From JAEUNX01 sp034004685 (lineage in GTDB: Bacteria > Pseudomonadota > Gammaproteobacteria > Burkholderiales > Rhodocyclaceae), in contig JAVEWG010000001.1 in assembly GCA_034004685.1 (NCBI GenBank), forward strand, positions 1-64,000: 64,000 bases of DNA, read 5' to 3'. The notes below the pieces were generated by a model that saw only the letters and a program-made list of their open reading frames with translations, was not told the DNA's origin and made no database searches. The translations under genes and the position numbers were made by a program. Below, in pieces: positions 25,977 through 34,700 of this stretch (the first letter of the stretch is position 1; each line of letters begins with the position of its first letter).

Positions 25977-26005
25977 GTGACAACTTGATTACGGCCATAT
26001 GACGG
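25977..26005 (-). promoter_or_regulatory. Putative Pho box upstream of ppk1
   Basis: On the minus strand three seven-base direct repeats lie exactly 11 bases apart: CCGTCAT (26005-25999), CCGTAAT (25994-25988) and TTGTCAC (25983-25977). They resemble the PhoB half-site CTGTCAT. The box is about 60-90 bases upstream of the ppk1 ATG and points toward it, where phosphate-starvation control would be expected. Confidence 0.55.
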
Positions 26006-26103
26006 AAACGGCCTCCCATGCCACGAGTTGCTGCCAGGACCCGGGTGGTAGAATCCGCCCTGATGTCCACATCCCCAGACTGGCCTTCGGGCGAGTCCCC
26101 GCC

Positions 26104-27609
26104 ATGTTTTCAGAGCATGAACTGATCGCCGCCGTCGACCTGGGTTCCAACAGTTTTCGTCTCCAGGTGGCCCGTTGCGTAAACCACCAGATCTACCCCC
26201 TGGATGGTTTCAAGGAGTCGGTGCGCCTGGCCGCCGGCCTGTCGGAAGACCGCTACCTGGACGAAGCTTCCCAGCAGCGGGGGCTGCTCGCCTTGAGCCG
26301 CTTTGCCGAACGCCTGCGGGGCTTTGCCCCGGAAGCGGTGCGGGCGGTGGCCACCAACACCCTGCGGGTGGCCAAGAACGCGCCGGAGTTCCTGGTGCGG
26401 GCCGAAGCCGTCCTGGGCTTTCCCATCGAGGTGATCGCCGGGCGGGAAGAGGCCCGGCTGATTTACGTGGGCGTCGCCCATACCCTGCCCAACCCCCATT
26501 CCCAGCAACTGGTGGTGGACATCGGCGGCGGCTCCACCGAATTCATCATTGGCAAGAGTTTTGAATCCCTGGAGCTGGAATCCCTCTACATGGGCTGCGT
26601 GAGCTACAGCCTGCGCTTCTTTCCCGGCGGCCAGGTGGACCGGCGGGCCTTCAAGGATGCCGAACTGGCGGCCCGGCGGGAGATCCAGGCCATCACCCAC
26701 CGTTACCGGCAAACCGGTTGGGAGACCGCCGTGGGATCCTCCGGATCAGCCAAGGCGATCCTGGATGTGCTGGAGCAGAACGGCTTTGCCGCCGAGGGCA
26801 TTACCCTGGAGGGCATGGAGCGTTTCAAGAGCGCCCTGTTCAAGGCCGGCAACGTTCAGCGCCTGGATCTGGCCGGACTCAAGGGCGACCGCCTGCCGGT
26901 CCTCCCCGGCGGGCTGGCCATCATGAGCGCGGTGTTCAAGGAGCTGGAGCTGGAGCACATGGGCTTTTCCGATGGCGCCCTGCGCCTGGGGGTGCTCTAC
27001 GATCTGCTGGGCCGCTATCACCACGACGACCTGCGGGACGCCACGGTGCATGCCTTCATGGTGCGCCACGGGGTGGACCGCCTCCAGGCTGGCCGGGTGG
27101 TGGCCACCGCCTTGCATCTGCTGGGCCAGGTCTTGCCAGCGTCCAGGGAGGAGGAGCATCCGGACCATCGCTTCCTGCGCTGGGCCGCGCTGCTCCACGA
27201 GGTGGGCGTCTCGGTGGCCCATGCCAGCTATCACAAGCACAGCGCCTACATCCTGGCAAATGCCGACATGCCCGGCTTCTCCCGCATGGACCAGGGCCGT
27301 CTCTCCCGGCTGGTCCTGGCCCATCGGGGCAAGCTGGAGCGGGTCGCCGGCCTGGACCCGGCCAGCCCGGACTGGCTCCTGATCGCCTGCCTGCGCCTGG
27401 CCTGGGTGCTGCACCGGGCCCGGGATGACCGATCCATTCCCCCGGTATCCCTGGCGGTGGCGGGGAGCGATCTGGTGTTTCAGGCTGACGGGCAGTGGTT
27501 GCAGGGCCATCCCCTCACCGCCGCCGCCCTGGGGGATGAGGAACGCCAGTGGCGCAACGTGGGTCGTCGCCTGAAATTGAGCCAGACTCCGCTTTCGGCG
27601 GTGGCCTGA
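26104..27609 (+). CDS. ppx: Exopolyphosphatase (Ppx/GppA family)
   Basis: A 501-residue ASKHA-fold phosphatase releasing phosphate from polyphosphate or converting pppGpp to ppGpp. The phosphate 1 motif AVDLGSNSFRLQVA (9-22) and phosphate 2 motif VVDIGGGSTEFI (about 137-148) are intact, followed by the HD-like C-terminal region (LLHEVGVSVAHASYHKHSAY). The ATG at 26104 fits the family; an earlier in-frame start at 25999 would begin inside the regulatory region. It is divergent from ppk1, which favours exopolyphosphatase over GppA activity. Confidence 0.92.
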   Translation: MFSEHELIAAVDLGSNSFRLQVARCVNHQIYPLDGFKESVRLAAGLSEDRYLDEASQQRGLLALSRFAERLRGFAPEAVRAVATNTLRVAKNAPEFLVRAEAVLGFPIEVIAGREEARLIYVGVAHTLPNPHSQQLVVDIGGGSTEFIIGKSFESLELESLYMGCVSYSLRFFPGGQVDRRAFKDAELAARREIQAITHRYRQTGWETAVGSSGSAKAILDVLEQNGFAAEGITLEGMERFKSALFKAGNVQRLDLAGLKGDRLPVLPGGLAIMSAVFKELELEHMGFSDGALRLGVLYDLLGRYHHDDLRDATVHAFMVRHGVDRLQAGRVVATALHLLGQVLPASREEEHPDHRFLRWAALLHEVGVSVAHASYHKHSAYILANADMPGFSRMDQGRLSRLVLAHRGKLERVAGLDPASPDWLLIACLRLAWVLHRARDDRSIPPVSLAVAGSDLVFQADGQWLQGHPLTAAALGDEERQWRNVGRRLKLSQTPLSAVA

Positions 27610-27924
27610 GATGGTTGGGCCCCCACGCTCCCTTCGCTCGCTGCCCCCCGAGGGGGCGCAAGCCCCCCTTGGGGCGGCCCGGCGGGCGGCTTGGGATGGG
27701 CTTCCACGCTCTCTTCGCTCGCCCAGGGCCGGCTTTGCACAGCCGACCCGTTGCGCGGGCGCGGAGCCGTGCTCCACGAATTCCCCGCTCCACCCCCCCA
27801 AGGGGGCGCAAGCCATCCACGGCTGGCTTTGCACAGCCAGCCGGCTGCGTGGGCGCGAAGCGGTGCTTCGCGAAATCCCCCCTACGCCCCTTGGGGCGGC
27901 CCGGCGGGGGGACTGAAACTTCCC
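27610..27924. repeat. 150-bp imperfect direct duplication in an intergenic region
   Basis: The block AGGGGGCGCA recurs at 27651 and 27801, and flanking text aligns at the same 150-base offset (GGCTTTGCACAGCC, GCGGGCGCGGAGC versus GTGGGCGCGAAGC). CCTTGGGGCGGCCCGGCGGG closes each unit. This G/C-rich element is unlike the GTAG REPs further left. No gene is supported in these 315 bases. Confidence 0.65.
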
Positions 27925-29046
27925 ATGGCCGCGACTACGCTGATTCCGCCCGAGGTGGAGAAAGTCGGAGATGAGCGGGTGCGGCTGGCAGGCGCCTGGA
28001 GCTTGCGGGGACTGGCGCCCCATCTGGCGACCATCCGCCGCGAGCTGGCCGACCAGGCTGCCACCCCGGTCTGGGATCTGACCGGGGTGAGGGTGATGGA
28101 CAGCTTCGGTGCCCTGCTGTTGTGGCGCGCCTGGGGGCGCCGCTGGCCCCAGGCGGTGGAGGCTTCCCTGGATGCTCGCCAGGCGCTGGAACGCTGTGCC
28201 CTGGCCAAGGGAGAGGGGATTCCCCGTCCGGCGCGCTTTCGCCCCGGTGATTTTCTGGCCCTGGTCGGTGTCCAGGGCTTGCTGTTTGCCCGCCATCTGA
28301 TGGATTTCATCGCGCTCCAGGGGCAGATGGTCCTGGAGCTTGGCCATCTGCTGAGGGATCCACGCCAATGGCCCCTCAAGGAAATCTCCGCCAACCTCTA
28401 CAAGGTGGGGGTCAAGGCCATGCCGGTGACGGCCTTGGTGGGCTTCCTGATCGGGGTGGTGCTGTCCTATCTTTCCGCCCTGCAGCTCAAGGCCTTCGGG
28501 GCGGACGTGTTCATCGTCAACATCCTGGGGCTGGGGATCATCCGGGAACTGGGGCCCGTGCTGGTTTCGGTGCTGGTGGCGGGGCGTTCCGGTTCGGCCA
28601 TGACCGCCCAGCTGGGGGTCATGCGGGTCACCGAGGAGATCGATGCCCTGGCCACCATGGGGGTTTCCCGCCATACCCGGCTGGTGTTTCCCAAGATCGT
28701 GGCCCTGAGCTGCGCCATGCCGCTGCTGGTGTTGTGGACCTCCTTCGTGGCCCTGTTGGGGGGCATGGTCACCGCCGACTTGCAACTGGACCTGGGCTAC
28801 GGCTTCTTCATCCAGACCCTGCCCCGAGTGGTGCCCATCGCCAATCTGCTGATCGGCCTGGCCAAGGGGGCCGTGTTTGGTTTGCTGATCGCCCTGGTGG
28901 CCTGCCACTTCGGCCTGCGGGTCAAGCCCAACACCGAGAGCCTGTCGGCCCACACCACCTCCTCGGTGGTGACCGCCATTACCGTGGTCATTCTGGCCGA
29001 CGCGGTCTTTGCCATCGCTACCCGCTCCATCGGGATTCCGGGATGA
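27925..29046 (+). CDS. MlaE-type ABC permease with N-terminal STAS domain
   Basis: Inner-membrane permease of an MCE lipid transporter, 373 residues. Residues 1 to about 105 form a STAS-like domain (VWDLTGVRVMDSFGALLLWRAW), normally a separate protein (MlaB). From about residue 130 the MlaE permease follows, with the signature GVVLSYLSALQLKAFGAD, IIRELGPVLVSVLVAGRSGS and EEIDALATMGVS, and five or six membrane helices. The ATG at 27925 avoids the repeat region upstream. The stop overlaps the ATPase start (ATGA), and the next two genes are also linked, giving a four-gene operon. Confidence 0.9.
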   Translation: MAATTLIPPEVEKVGDERVRLAGAWSLRGLAPHLATIRRELADQAATPVWDLTGVRVMDSFGALLLWRAWGRRWPQAVEASLDARQALERCALAKGEGIPRPARFRPGDFLALVGVQGLLFARHLMDFIALQGQMVLELGHLLRDPRQWPLKEISANLYKVGVKAMPVTALVGFLIGVVLSYLSALQLKAFGADVFIVNILGLGIIRELGPVLVSVLVAGRSGSAMTAQLGVMRVTEEIDALATMGVSRHTRLVFPKIVALSCAMPLLVLWTSFVALLGGMVTADLQLDLGYGFFIQTLPRVVPIANLLIGLAKGAVFGLLIALVACHFGLRVKPNTESLSAHTTSSVVTAITVVILADAVFAIATRSIGIPG

Positions 29047-29825
29047 ACAACACTGCGCCGGTGGTCGAGCTCCAGGGCGTGGCAACCCGGTTTGGCGAGA
29101 ACTGGGTCCATCACCATATTGACCTGGCGGTGCCCCGCGGGCAGATCCTGGCCTTGGTGGGGGGCTCCGGCAGCGGCAAGACCACCCTGCTGCGCCACAT
29201 GGTGGGTCTGACCCATCCCACCTGGGGGACCGTCCGGCTGTTCGGCGAGGCCCTGTCCGGCGGCAGCCGGGAGGATCAACGGGCCCGCCGGCAGCGCTTC
29301 GGCATGTTGTTTCAACACGGCGCCCTGTTCTCCGCCCTCAATGTCTTTGAAAACGTGGCCTTTCCCCTGCGGGAGTTGGGACTGGTGGTGGAGGAGGAAC
29401 TGCGGGACCTGGTGGCACTCAAGCTCGCCCTGGTGGAGATGCGGCCGGCACAGGCCCTGTTGATGCCCGCCGAGCTCTCCGGGGGGATGGTCAAGCGGGT
29501 GGCCCTGGCCCGGGCCCTGGCCCTGGAGCCTGAACTGCTGCTGCTGGACGAGCCCACCGCTGGCCTGGACCCGGATCTGGCCGCCGGCTTCGTCAAGCTG
29601 ATCCTCGGGTTGCAGCGCCAGCTGGGCCTCACCGTGGTGATGGTGACCCACGATCTGGACACCCTGGCCGGCCTGGCTTCCGCCGTGGCGGTGCTGGCGG
29701 ACGGGCGTATACTGACCCACGGTAGCCTGGAGGACGTGATGGCCATCGACCATCCATTCATCGAGAATTTTTTTCGTAGCGAGCGCAGCCTCCATGCCCT
29801 TGCCCGGGGGCGGGGGAACGGCTGA
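29043..29825 (+). CDS. MlaF-type ABC transporter ATPase
   Basis: Nucleotide-binding subunit of the MCE transporter, 260 residues: Walker A GGSGSGKTT near 40-48, Q-loop FQHGALFSALNVFENV, signature LSGGMVKRVALARA, Walker B LLLLDEPTAGLD and the H-loop VTHD. The C-terminal tail FFRSERSLHAL is typical of MlaF, where it contacts the partner subunit. ATGA overlap with the permease gene and TGATG with the MCE gene indicate coupled translation. Confidence 0.93.
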   Translation: MNNTAPVVELQGVATRFGENWVHHHIDLAVPRGQILALVGGSGSGKTTLLRHMVGLTHPTWGTVRLFGEALSGGSREDQRARRQRFGMLFQHGALFSALNVFENVAFPLRELGLVVEEELRDLVALKLALVEMRPAQALLMPAELSGGMVKRVALARALALEPELLLLDEPTAGLDPDLAAGFVKLILGLQRQLGLTVVMVTHDLDTLAGLASAVAVLADGRILTHGSLEDVMAIDHPFIENFFRSERSLHALARGRGNG

Positions 29826-30781
29826 TGGAAAACAAAGCCCACGCGGTGGCCGCCGGCCTCTTCCTGCTGGTGTTCGGTGTCGCGGTGGCCGCCGTCCTGT
29901 GGTGGTTCTCCAACGACCGGGAGCCCACCCGCCAACTGGTCCTGGTGTCCGACGGCAACATCACCGGCCTCAACCTCCAGGCCCAGGTCCGTTATCGGGG
30001 CATGCGGGCCGGCAAGGTGGAAGACATCACCATGGATCCGGACAACCCCCGCCAGATCCTGGTGCATATCAGCCTGCGGGAAGGCCTGCCGGTGACCCAG
30101 GGAACCCGGGCCAGCCTGGGCTACCAGGGGGTGACCGGGATTGCCTTCGTTCAGCTCAGCGATCGGGGCCTGGACCCCGGGCCCCTGCCCATCGGGCCGG
30201 ACGGGCTGGCGCGGATCGCCCTGCAGCCCAGCCTGATGGAGCAACTCACCGATTCCGGCCTGGAAGTGGTTCAGCGCCTGCAGGTCATGGCCAACCGGAT
30301 CAATGGCATTCTCAGCGAAGGCAATCAACAGCGCCTGGCCAGCACCCTGGCCCATCTGGATTCCGCTGCCCAGGGCATGGACCGGACTTTCCGGGAAGCC
30401 CCCCGGGCCCTGGCGTCCGTCCGCCAGGCCCTCAGCCCCGCCAACCTGGCCCGTCTGGATTCCCTGCTGCTCCGCCTGGACGCGGCGGCGGGAGAAGCCG
30501 GCCCGGCGGTCATCGAATTGCGCAGCCTGGTGGCCCGCCTCAAAGGCACCAGCGAACAGCTGGAGCGCAGCGTGGGCAGCGCCGGGCGGGGTGTATCGGA
30601 CGACACCCTGCCACGCCTCAACGCCTTGCTGGAGGATCTGGCGGGCACCGCCCGGCGGGTGAACCAGCTGGTGGAGGACATTGAAACCTCGCCCCAGGTG
30701 CTGTTTTTCGGCCAGGGGCAGGGGGCGCCGGGGCCAGGGGAGGCAGGCTTTTCGGGGCAAGGCATGGAGCCGGCACGATGA
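29825..30781 (+). CDS. MCE-domain (MlaD-like) substrate-binding protein
   Basis: A 318-residue membrane-anchored periplasmic protein. One N-terminal helix (about 8-28, VAAGLFLLVFGVAVAAVLWW) is followed by an MCE domain (about 37-115, GLNLQAQVRYRGMRAGKVEDI and LGYQGVTGIAFVQL) and a long helical C-terminal region. It would form the ring that shuttles lipid between the membranes. It is longer than E. coli MlaD (about 180), as in PqiB/YrbD-like relatives with extended tails. Confidence 0.9.
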   Translation: MENKAHAVAAGLFLLVFGVAVAAVLWWFSNDREPTRQLVLVSDGNITGLNLQAQVRYRGMRAGKVEDITMDPDNPRQILVHISLREGLPVTQGTRASLGYQGVTGIAFVQLSDRGLDPGPLPIGPDGLARIALQPSLMEQLTDSGLEVVQRLQVMANRINGILSEGNQQRLASTLAHLDSAAQGMDRTFREAPRALASVRQALSPANLARLDSLLLRLDAAAGEAGPAVIELRSLVARLKGTSEQLERSVGSAGRGVSDDTLPRLNALLEDLAGTARRVNQLVEDIETSPQVLFFGQGQGAPGPGEAGFSGQGMEPAR

Positions 30782-31398
30782 TAAAGGGAACAGGGGGGAT
30801 GGGTTGGCGCTGCGCCTTGCTGGCGGCGAGCCTGCTGACGGGCTGCGCCCTGGGGGGCACGCCAGCGCCCCGGTCGGCCATCCATGATCTGGATGGCGTC
30901 CCAGTGGCGGCCTTCAATTCCACGGTCCTGCGCCACATCGAGGTGCGGGGCCCAAGCTGGCTCAACGGACCGGCCATGGCCTACCGTTTGCGCTACCAGG
31001 CAAGCAGCGAGCGCCGGGTCTATGCCCTCAATCGCTGGGCTGCCCCGCCGCCCGAACTGGTGCAGCAGGCCCTGGGCCGAGGATTGGGAAGCGCCCGGGG
31101 CCAGCCGGGTGCCTGTAGCCTGAAGGTAGGCCTGGAAGAATTCATCCAGGAGTTCGACGCTCCGGAACAAAGCCGGGTGGTTCTCCAGGCCCAGCTCACC
31201 CTGCTGGGGCCCGATGGCCTGCAACTGGCCCGCCGCCGGGAGGCCCTGGCCGCGCCGGCCGCACCGGATCCCGCCGGGGGCGTGGCCGGCTATCGGCAGG
31301 TGGTGGCAGAGCTGGCAGGGCGGGTCGATGGCTGGTTGGGATCGCTGGAGCAGGCGGGCCAGCCCGATCTAGATCTGAAGGCGCGCTGCGGGCCATGA
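30778..31398 (+). CDS. ABC-type transport auxiliary lipoprotein (PqiC-like)
   Basis: Outer-membrane lipoprotein of about 206 residues with a signal peptide ending in the lipobox LLTGC (Cys23). The mature part matches the ABC_trans_aux/PqiC pattern (YALNRWAAPPPELVQQAL, VQVGLEEF-like KVGLEEFIQEFD, VAELAGRVDGWL). Such proteins sit at the outer-membrane end of MCE systems. It overlaps the MCE gene by ATGA and closes the operon. No MlaC or MlaA homologue is nearby, so lipid transfer may depend on this lipoprotein. Confidence 0.85.
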   Translation: MIKGTGGMGWRCALLAASLLTGCALGGTPAPRSAIHDLDGVPVAAFNSTVLRHIEVRGPSWLNGPAMAYRLRYQASSERRVYALNRWAAPPPELVQQALGRGLGSARGQPGACSLKVGLEEFIQEFDAPEQSRVVLQAQLTLLGPDGLQLARRREALAAPAAPDPAGGVAGYRQVVAELAGRVDGWLGSLEQAGQPDLDLKARCGP

Positions 31399-31485
31399 GG
31401 ATACGGGTGGGCGAAAGCCCCCCTGGCAGGACCGATTCCGACTGAATTCGACCAGAAGCCCATCTCCGGAAATCCGGGAGCCATC

Positions 31486-33138
31486 ATGGAACAAGCCAGG
31501 CAAAACCCTTTTGAGCAGGCTTTGGACAAGTGTGCCGCCAATTACGTCCCCCTCACGCCCCTGAGTTTCATCCAGCGCAGCGCCCATGTGTTCCCGGAGC
31601 GTCTGGCCCTGGTCCACGGCGCCCGGCGTCAAACCTGGGGTGAGACTTATACCCGCTGCCGACGCCTGGCCTCGGCCCTGAAGGCCCGGGGGGTGGGGAA
31701 GGGGGATACGGTGGCGGTGATCCTCAATAACACCCCCGAGATGTACGAGTGCCACTTCGGCGTGCCGGCCTGCGGCGCGGTGCTCAACACCATCAACACC
31801 CGGCTCGACCCGGAGGCCATCGCCTTCATGCTCAATCACGGCGAAGCCCGGGTCCTGATCACCGACCGGGAATACGCCCCCATGGTGAGCAAGGGTCTCG
31901 AACTGGCCGCTCGTCCCGACCTGCTGGTGATCGACGTGGATGACCCGGAATACGCGGGTCCCGGCCCCAGGGTCGGGAGCCTGGATTACGAGGCGCTGCT
32001 GGCCGAAGGGGATCCCGATTTTCCCTTCGGGACCCCGGCCGACGAATGGGACGCCATCTCCCTCAACTACACCTCGGGCACCACCGGCAACCCCAAGGGG
32101 GTGGTCTACCATCACCGTGGCGCCTACCTGAACGCCCTATCCAACATCGTTTCCTGGGGTATGCCGCCCCACGCGGTGTATTTGTGGACCCTGCCCATGT
32201 TCCATTGCAACGGCTGGTGCTTTGCCTGGACCATGGCCGCCAACGCCGGGGTGAATGTCTGCCTGAGGCGGGTGGACCCGCGCCTCATCTTCGATGCCAT
32301 CCGGGAACATCGGGTAACCCATTATTGCGGCGCGCCCATCGTCCATTCCCTGCTGGCCAACGCCCCGGCGATCCTGCGCGAAGGCATCACCCACAAGGTT
32401 TCCGGCCTGGTGGCGGCAGCGCCCCCCCCGGCGGCGGTGCTGGAGGGCATGGCCCGGATCGGCTTCGATCTCACCCACGTCTATGGCCTGACCGAAACCT
32501 ATGGTCCGGCGGCGGTATGCGCCAGGCACGAGGAGTGGGCATCCCTGCCCCTGGCCGAGCAGGTGGTCAACAACGGCCGCCAGGGCGTGCCCTACCACAC
32601 CCAGGAGGCCCTCTCGGTGATCGATCCGGAAACCATGGTCCCGGTGCCCCGGGATGGGGAAACCATGGGAGAGCTGATGTTCCGGGGCAATCTGGTCATG
32701 AAGGGCTACCTCAAGAATCCCAGGGCCACCGCCGAAGCCTTCCGGGGGGGCTGGTACCACACGGGCGACCTGGGGGTGATGCAGCCGGATGGCTACGTGA
32801 AGATCAAGGACCGCTCCAAGGACATCATCATCTCGGGGGGCGAGAACATTTCCTCCATCGAGGTGGAAGATGCCCTCTACAAGCATCCGGCGGTCATGGC
32901 TGCCGCCGTGGTGGCCGCCCCCGACCCCAAGTGGGGCGAGGTGCCCTGGGCCTTCGTGGAACTGCGGGAGGGGGCCGTGGTGGGGGCCGATGACCTCCTG
33001 GCCCATTGCCGTCAGCACCTGGCGGGTTTCAAACTGCCCAAGCGGATCGTTTTCGAAGAATTGCCCAAGACTTCCACCGGCAAGATCCAGAAGTTCGTCC
33101 TGCGGGACAAGGCCCGCTCCCGGGATGCCATCGACTAG
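31486..33138 (+). CDS. Acyl-CoA synthetase (AMP-dependent ligase)
   Basis: ANL-superfamily ligase of 550 residues that activates a carboxylic acid to its CoA thioester. The P-loop YTSGTTGNPKGV is near residue 195, followed by HCNGWCFAW, YGLTETYGPA, the YHTGDLGVMQPDGYVKIKDR hinge and the C-terminal lysine in PKTSTGKIQKF. The pattern is like medium/long-chain AlkK-type ligases. GGGAGCC lies upstream of the ATG. With the acyl-CoA dehydrogenase downstream it suggests beta-oxidation; the acid is unknown. Confidence 0.9.
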   Translation: MEQARQNPFEQALDKCAANYVPLTPLSFIQRSAHVFPERLALVHGARRQTWGETYTRCRRLASALKARGVGKGDTVAVILNNTPEMYECHFGVPACGAVLNTINTRLDPEAIAFMLNHGEARVLITDREYAPMVSKGLELAARPDLLVIDVDDPEYAGPGPRVGSLDYEALLAEGDPDFPFGTPADEWDAISLNYTSGTTGNPKGVVYHHRGAYLNALSNIVSWGMPPHAVYLWTLPMFHCNGWCFAWTMAANAGVNVCLRRVDPRLIFDAIREHRVTHYCGAPIVHSLLANAPAILREGITHKVSGLVAAAPPPAAVLEGMARIGFDLTHVYGLTETYGPAAVCARHEEWASLPLAEQVVNNGRQGVPYHTQEALSVIDPETMVPVPRDGETMGELMFRGNLVMKGYLKNPRATAEAFRGGWYHTGDLGVMQPDGYVKIKDRSKDIIISGGENISSIEVEDALYKHPAVMAAAVVAAPDPKWGEVPWAFVELREGAVVGADDLLAHCRQHLAGFKLPKRIVFEELPKTSTGKIQKFVLRDKARSRDAID

Positions 33139-33148
33139 CCAGCCGGCC

Positions 33149-33979
33149 ATGCTGCTGGATACCCACTGTCATCTGGATGCCGCCGAGTTCGATCGGGACC
33201 GGGAGGCGATGATCGGCGCCGCCCGGGCGGTTGGGGTGGGGGGCTTTCTGGCTCCGGGGGTGGAGGTGGCGGGCTTCCCGGCCTTGACCGATCTGGCCCG
33301 GTGCCATCCCGATATCCGGCTGGCCTATGGCATCCACCCCATGTACGCCCATCGGGCTCAGCCGGGTGACCTGGATCAGCTGGCGGCCTGGCTGTCCCGG
33401 GGGGAGGCGCTGGCGGTGGGGGAGATCGGCCTGGACGGCTTCGTGACGGAACCCCCCATGGCGCTTCAGCTCGCGTATTTCGTGCCTCAGCTGGAACTGG
33501 CCCGGGATAGGGGGTTGCCGGTGGTGCTCCACGTCCGGCGGGCGGTGGAGGCGGTGATCCACCAACTCAAGGCCGTCCGCCCGCCAGGGGGCATCGCCCA
33601 TGCCTTCAACGGCAGTCAACAACAGGCCCACCAACTGATGGACCTGGGCTTCGCCTTAGGCTTTGGTGGTGCCATGACCTTCCCGGGGTCCCGCCGGATT
33701 CGGGCGCTGGCTGCCTCCTTGCCCCTGGAAGCCATCGTCCTGGAAACCGACGCGCCCGACATTCCCCCGGCCTGGGCCGGCGGCGGGCGCAACGAGCCCG
33801 CCAACCTGGCCCGTTTTGCCACGGTTCTGGCGGAGTTGCGGGGCATGGCGATGGAGGAGGTGGCGGCCGTCACCACCGCCAATGCCCTGCGCGTGTTGCC
33901 GGGCTGGGCCAGGCCCGGCGCTGGCCCCAATCCGGCCCGGCCGGGAATCCACGGTGGGTTGAGCGAGCGGGAAGCTTGA
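33149..33979 (+). CDS. TatD-family metal-dependent hydrolase (deoxyribonuclease)
   Basis: TIM-barrel nuclease of 276 residues: metal-binding DTHCHLD at 4-10, the GEIGLDGF block, VVLHVRRA, HAFNGS and the ETDAPDIPP metal ligand near residue 200. TatD proteins act as DNases in repair or quality control. It starts ten bases past the ligase stop, so cotranscription is likely. Long in-frame extensions upstream lie inside the ligase gene and are not used. Confidence 0.88.
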   Translation: MLLDTHCHLDAAEFDRDREAMIGAARAVGVGGFLAPGVEVAGFPALTDLARCHPDIRLAYGIHPMYAHRAQPGDLDQLAAWLSRGEALAVGEIGLDGFVTEPPMALQLAYFVPQLELARDRGLPVVLHVRRAVEAVIHQLKAVRPPGGIAHAFNGSQQQAHQLMDLGFALGFGGAMTFPGSRRIRALAASLPLEAIVLETDAPDIPPAWAGGGRNEPANLARFATVLAELRGMAMEEVAAVTTANALRVLPGWARPGAGPNPARPGIHGGLSEREA

Positions 33980-33983
33980 ATCG

Positions 33984-34652
33984 ATGGATCTGGTGGTGGA
34001 ACTCTTTCCCTTGTCCTGGCACCTGACGGCCAGCGGGATCTGCCTGGCGCTGGCGGTCTGGGTTGGCCGCAGCGCACCTTGGCGCACACTAGTGCAGGAT
34101 GGCCCGCGCCTCAACATACTGATGGGCTGCGCGGTGCTCCTGATGGCCTTGTGGTCCCTGCGGGCCGGGGTTCAGCCGGGGCTCAACCTCCATGTCCTGG
34201 GGGCCATGGCCGCGACCCTAATCCTGGGGCCCCAGCTGGCCCTGGTGGCCCTGGCGGTGACCTTGACCGCCGTCACCTTGAATGGTGCGCTGCCCTGGGG
34301 CGCCTGGCCCATCAACTTCGTGGTGATGGTGGCATGGCCAGTGCTGCTGGCCTGGGCCCTTCATCGCTGGGTAGCGCGGCACCTGCCGAAGAACTTTTTC
34401 GTCTTCGTGTTCATTACCGGTTTTTTGGGGGGCGCCCTCACGGTTCTGGCCAGCGGAGCGCTGGCCACCCTATGCCTCGCCCTGGCCGGCGCTTATGATC
34501 TGACCAGCCTGACCGAGGGTTATCTTCCCTTCTTCCTGCTGTTGGGCTTCTCTGAAGCCTGGCTCAGCGGCGGCGCCATCACCCTGTTGGTGATCTACCG
34601 GCCGGGATGGGTCAGCACCTTCAGCGACGAGGTTTATTTCACCAAACCATGA
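33984..34652 (+). CDS. CbiM-like energy-coupling-factor permease
   Basis: A 222-residue integral membrane protein with about six helices; the N-terminal MDLVVELFPLSWHLTASGIC and internal ATLILGPQLALVALAVTLT resemble the CbiM substrate-binding (S) component of nickel/cobalt ECF transporters. The start is four bases past tatD. No T or A components (CbiQ/CbiO) are in view, so partners would have to come from elsewhere in the genome. Confidence 0.7.
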   Translation: MDLVVELFPLSWHLTASGICLALAVWVGRSAPWRTLVQDGPRLNILMGCAVLLMALWSLRAGVQPGLNLHVLGAMAATLILGPQLALVALAVTLTAVTLNGALPWGAWPINFVVMVAWPVLLAWALHRWVARHLPKNFFVFVFITGFLGGALTVLASGALATLCLALAGAYDLTSLTEGYLPFFLLLGFSEAWLSGGAITLLVIYRPGWVSTFSDEVYFTKP

Positions 34653-34700
34653 TTCCGGCGGGCCGCCACCCAACCGGATTCCCAAGGAGCACACCACGCC

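Noticed and set aside
26746..29085. A 779-codon minus-strand frame across ppx and the MCE permease
   Set aside because: Low-complexity Gly/Gln/His-rich translation typical of an antisense frame in GC-rich coding DNA; the plus-strand genes are firmly identified.
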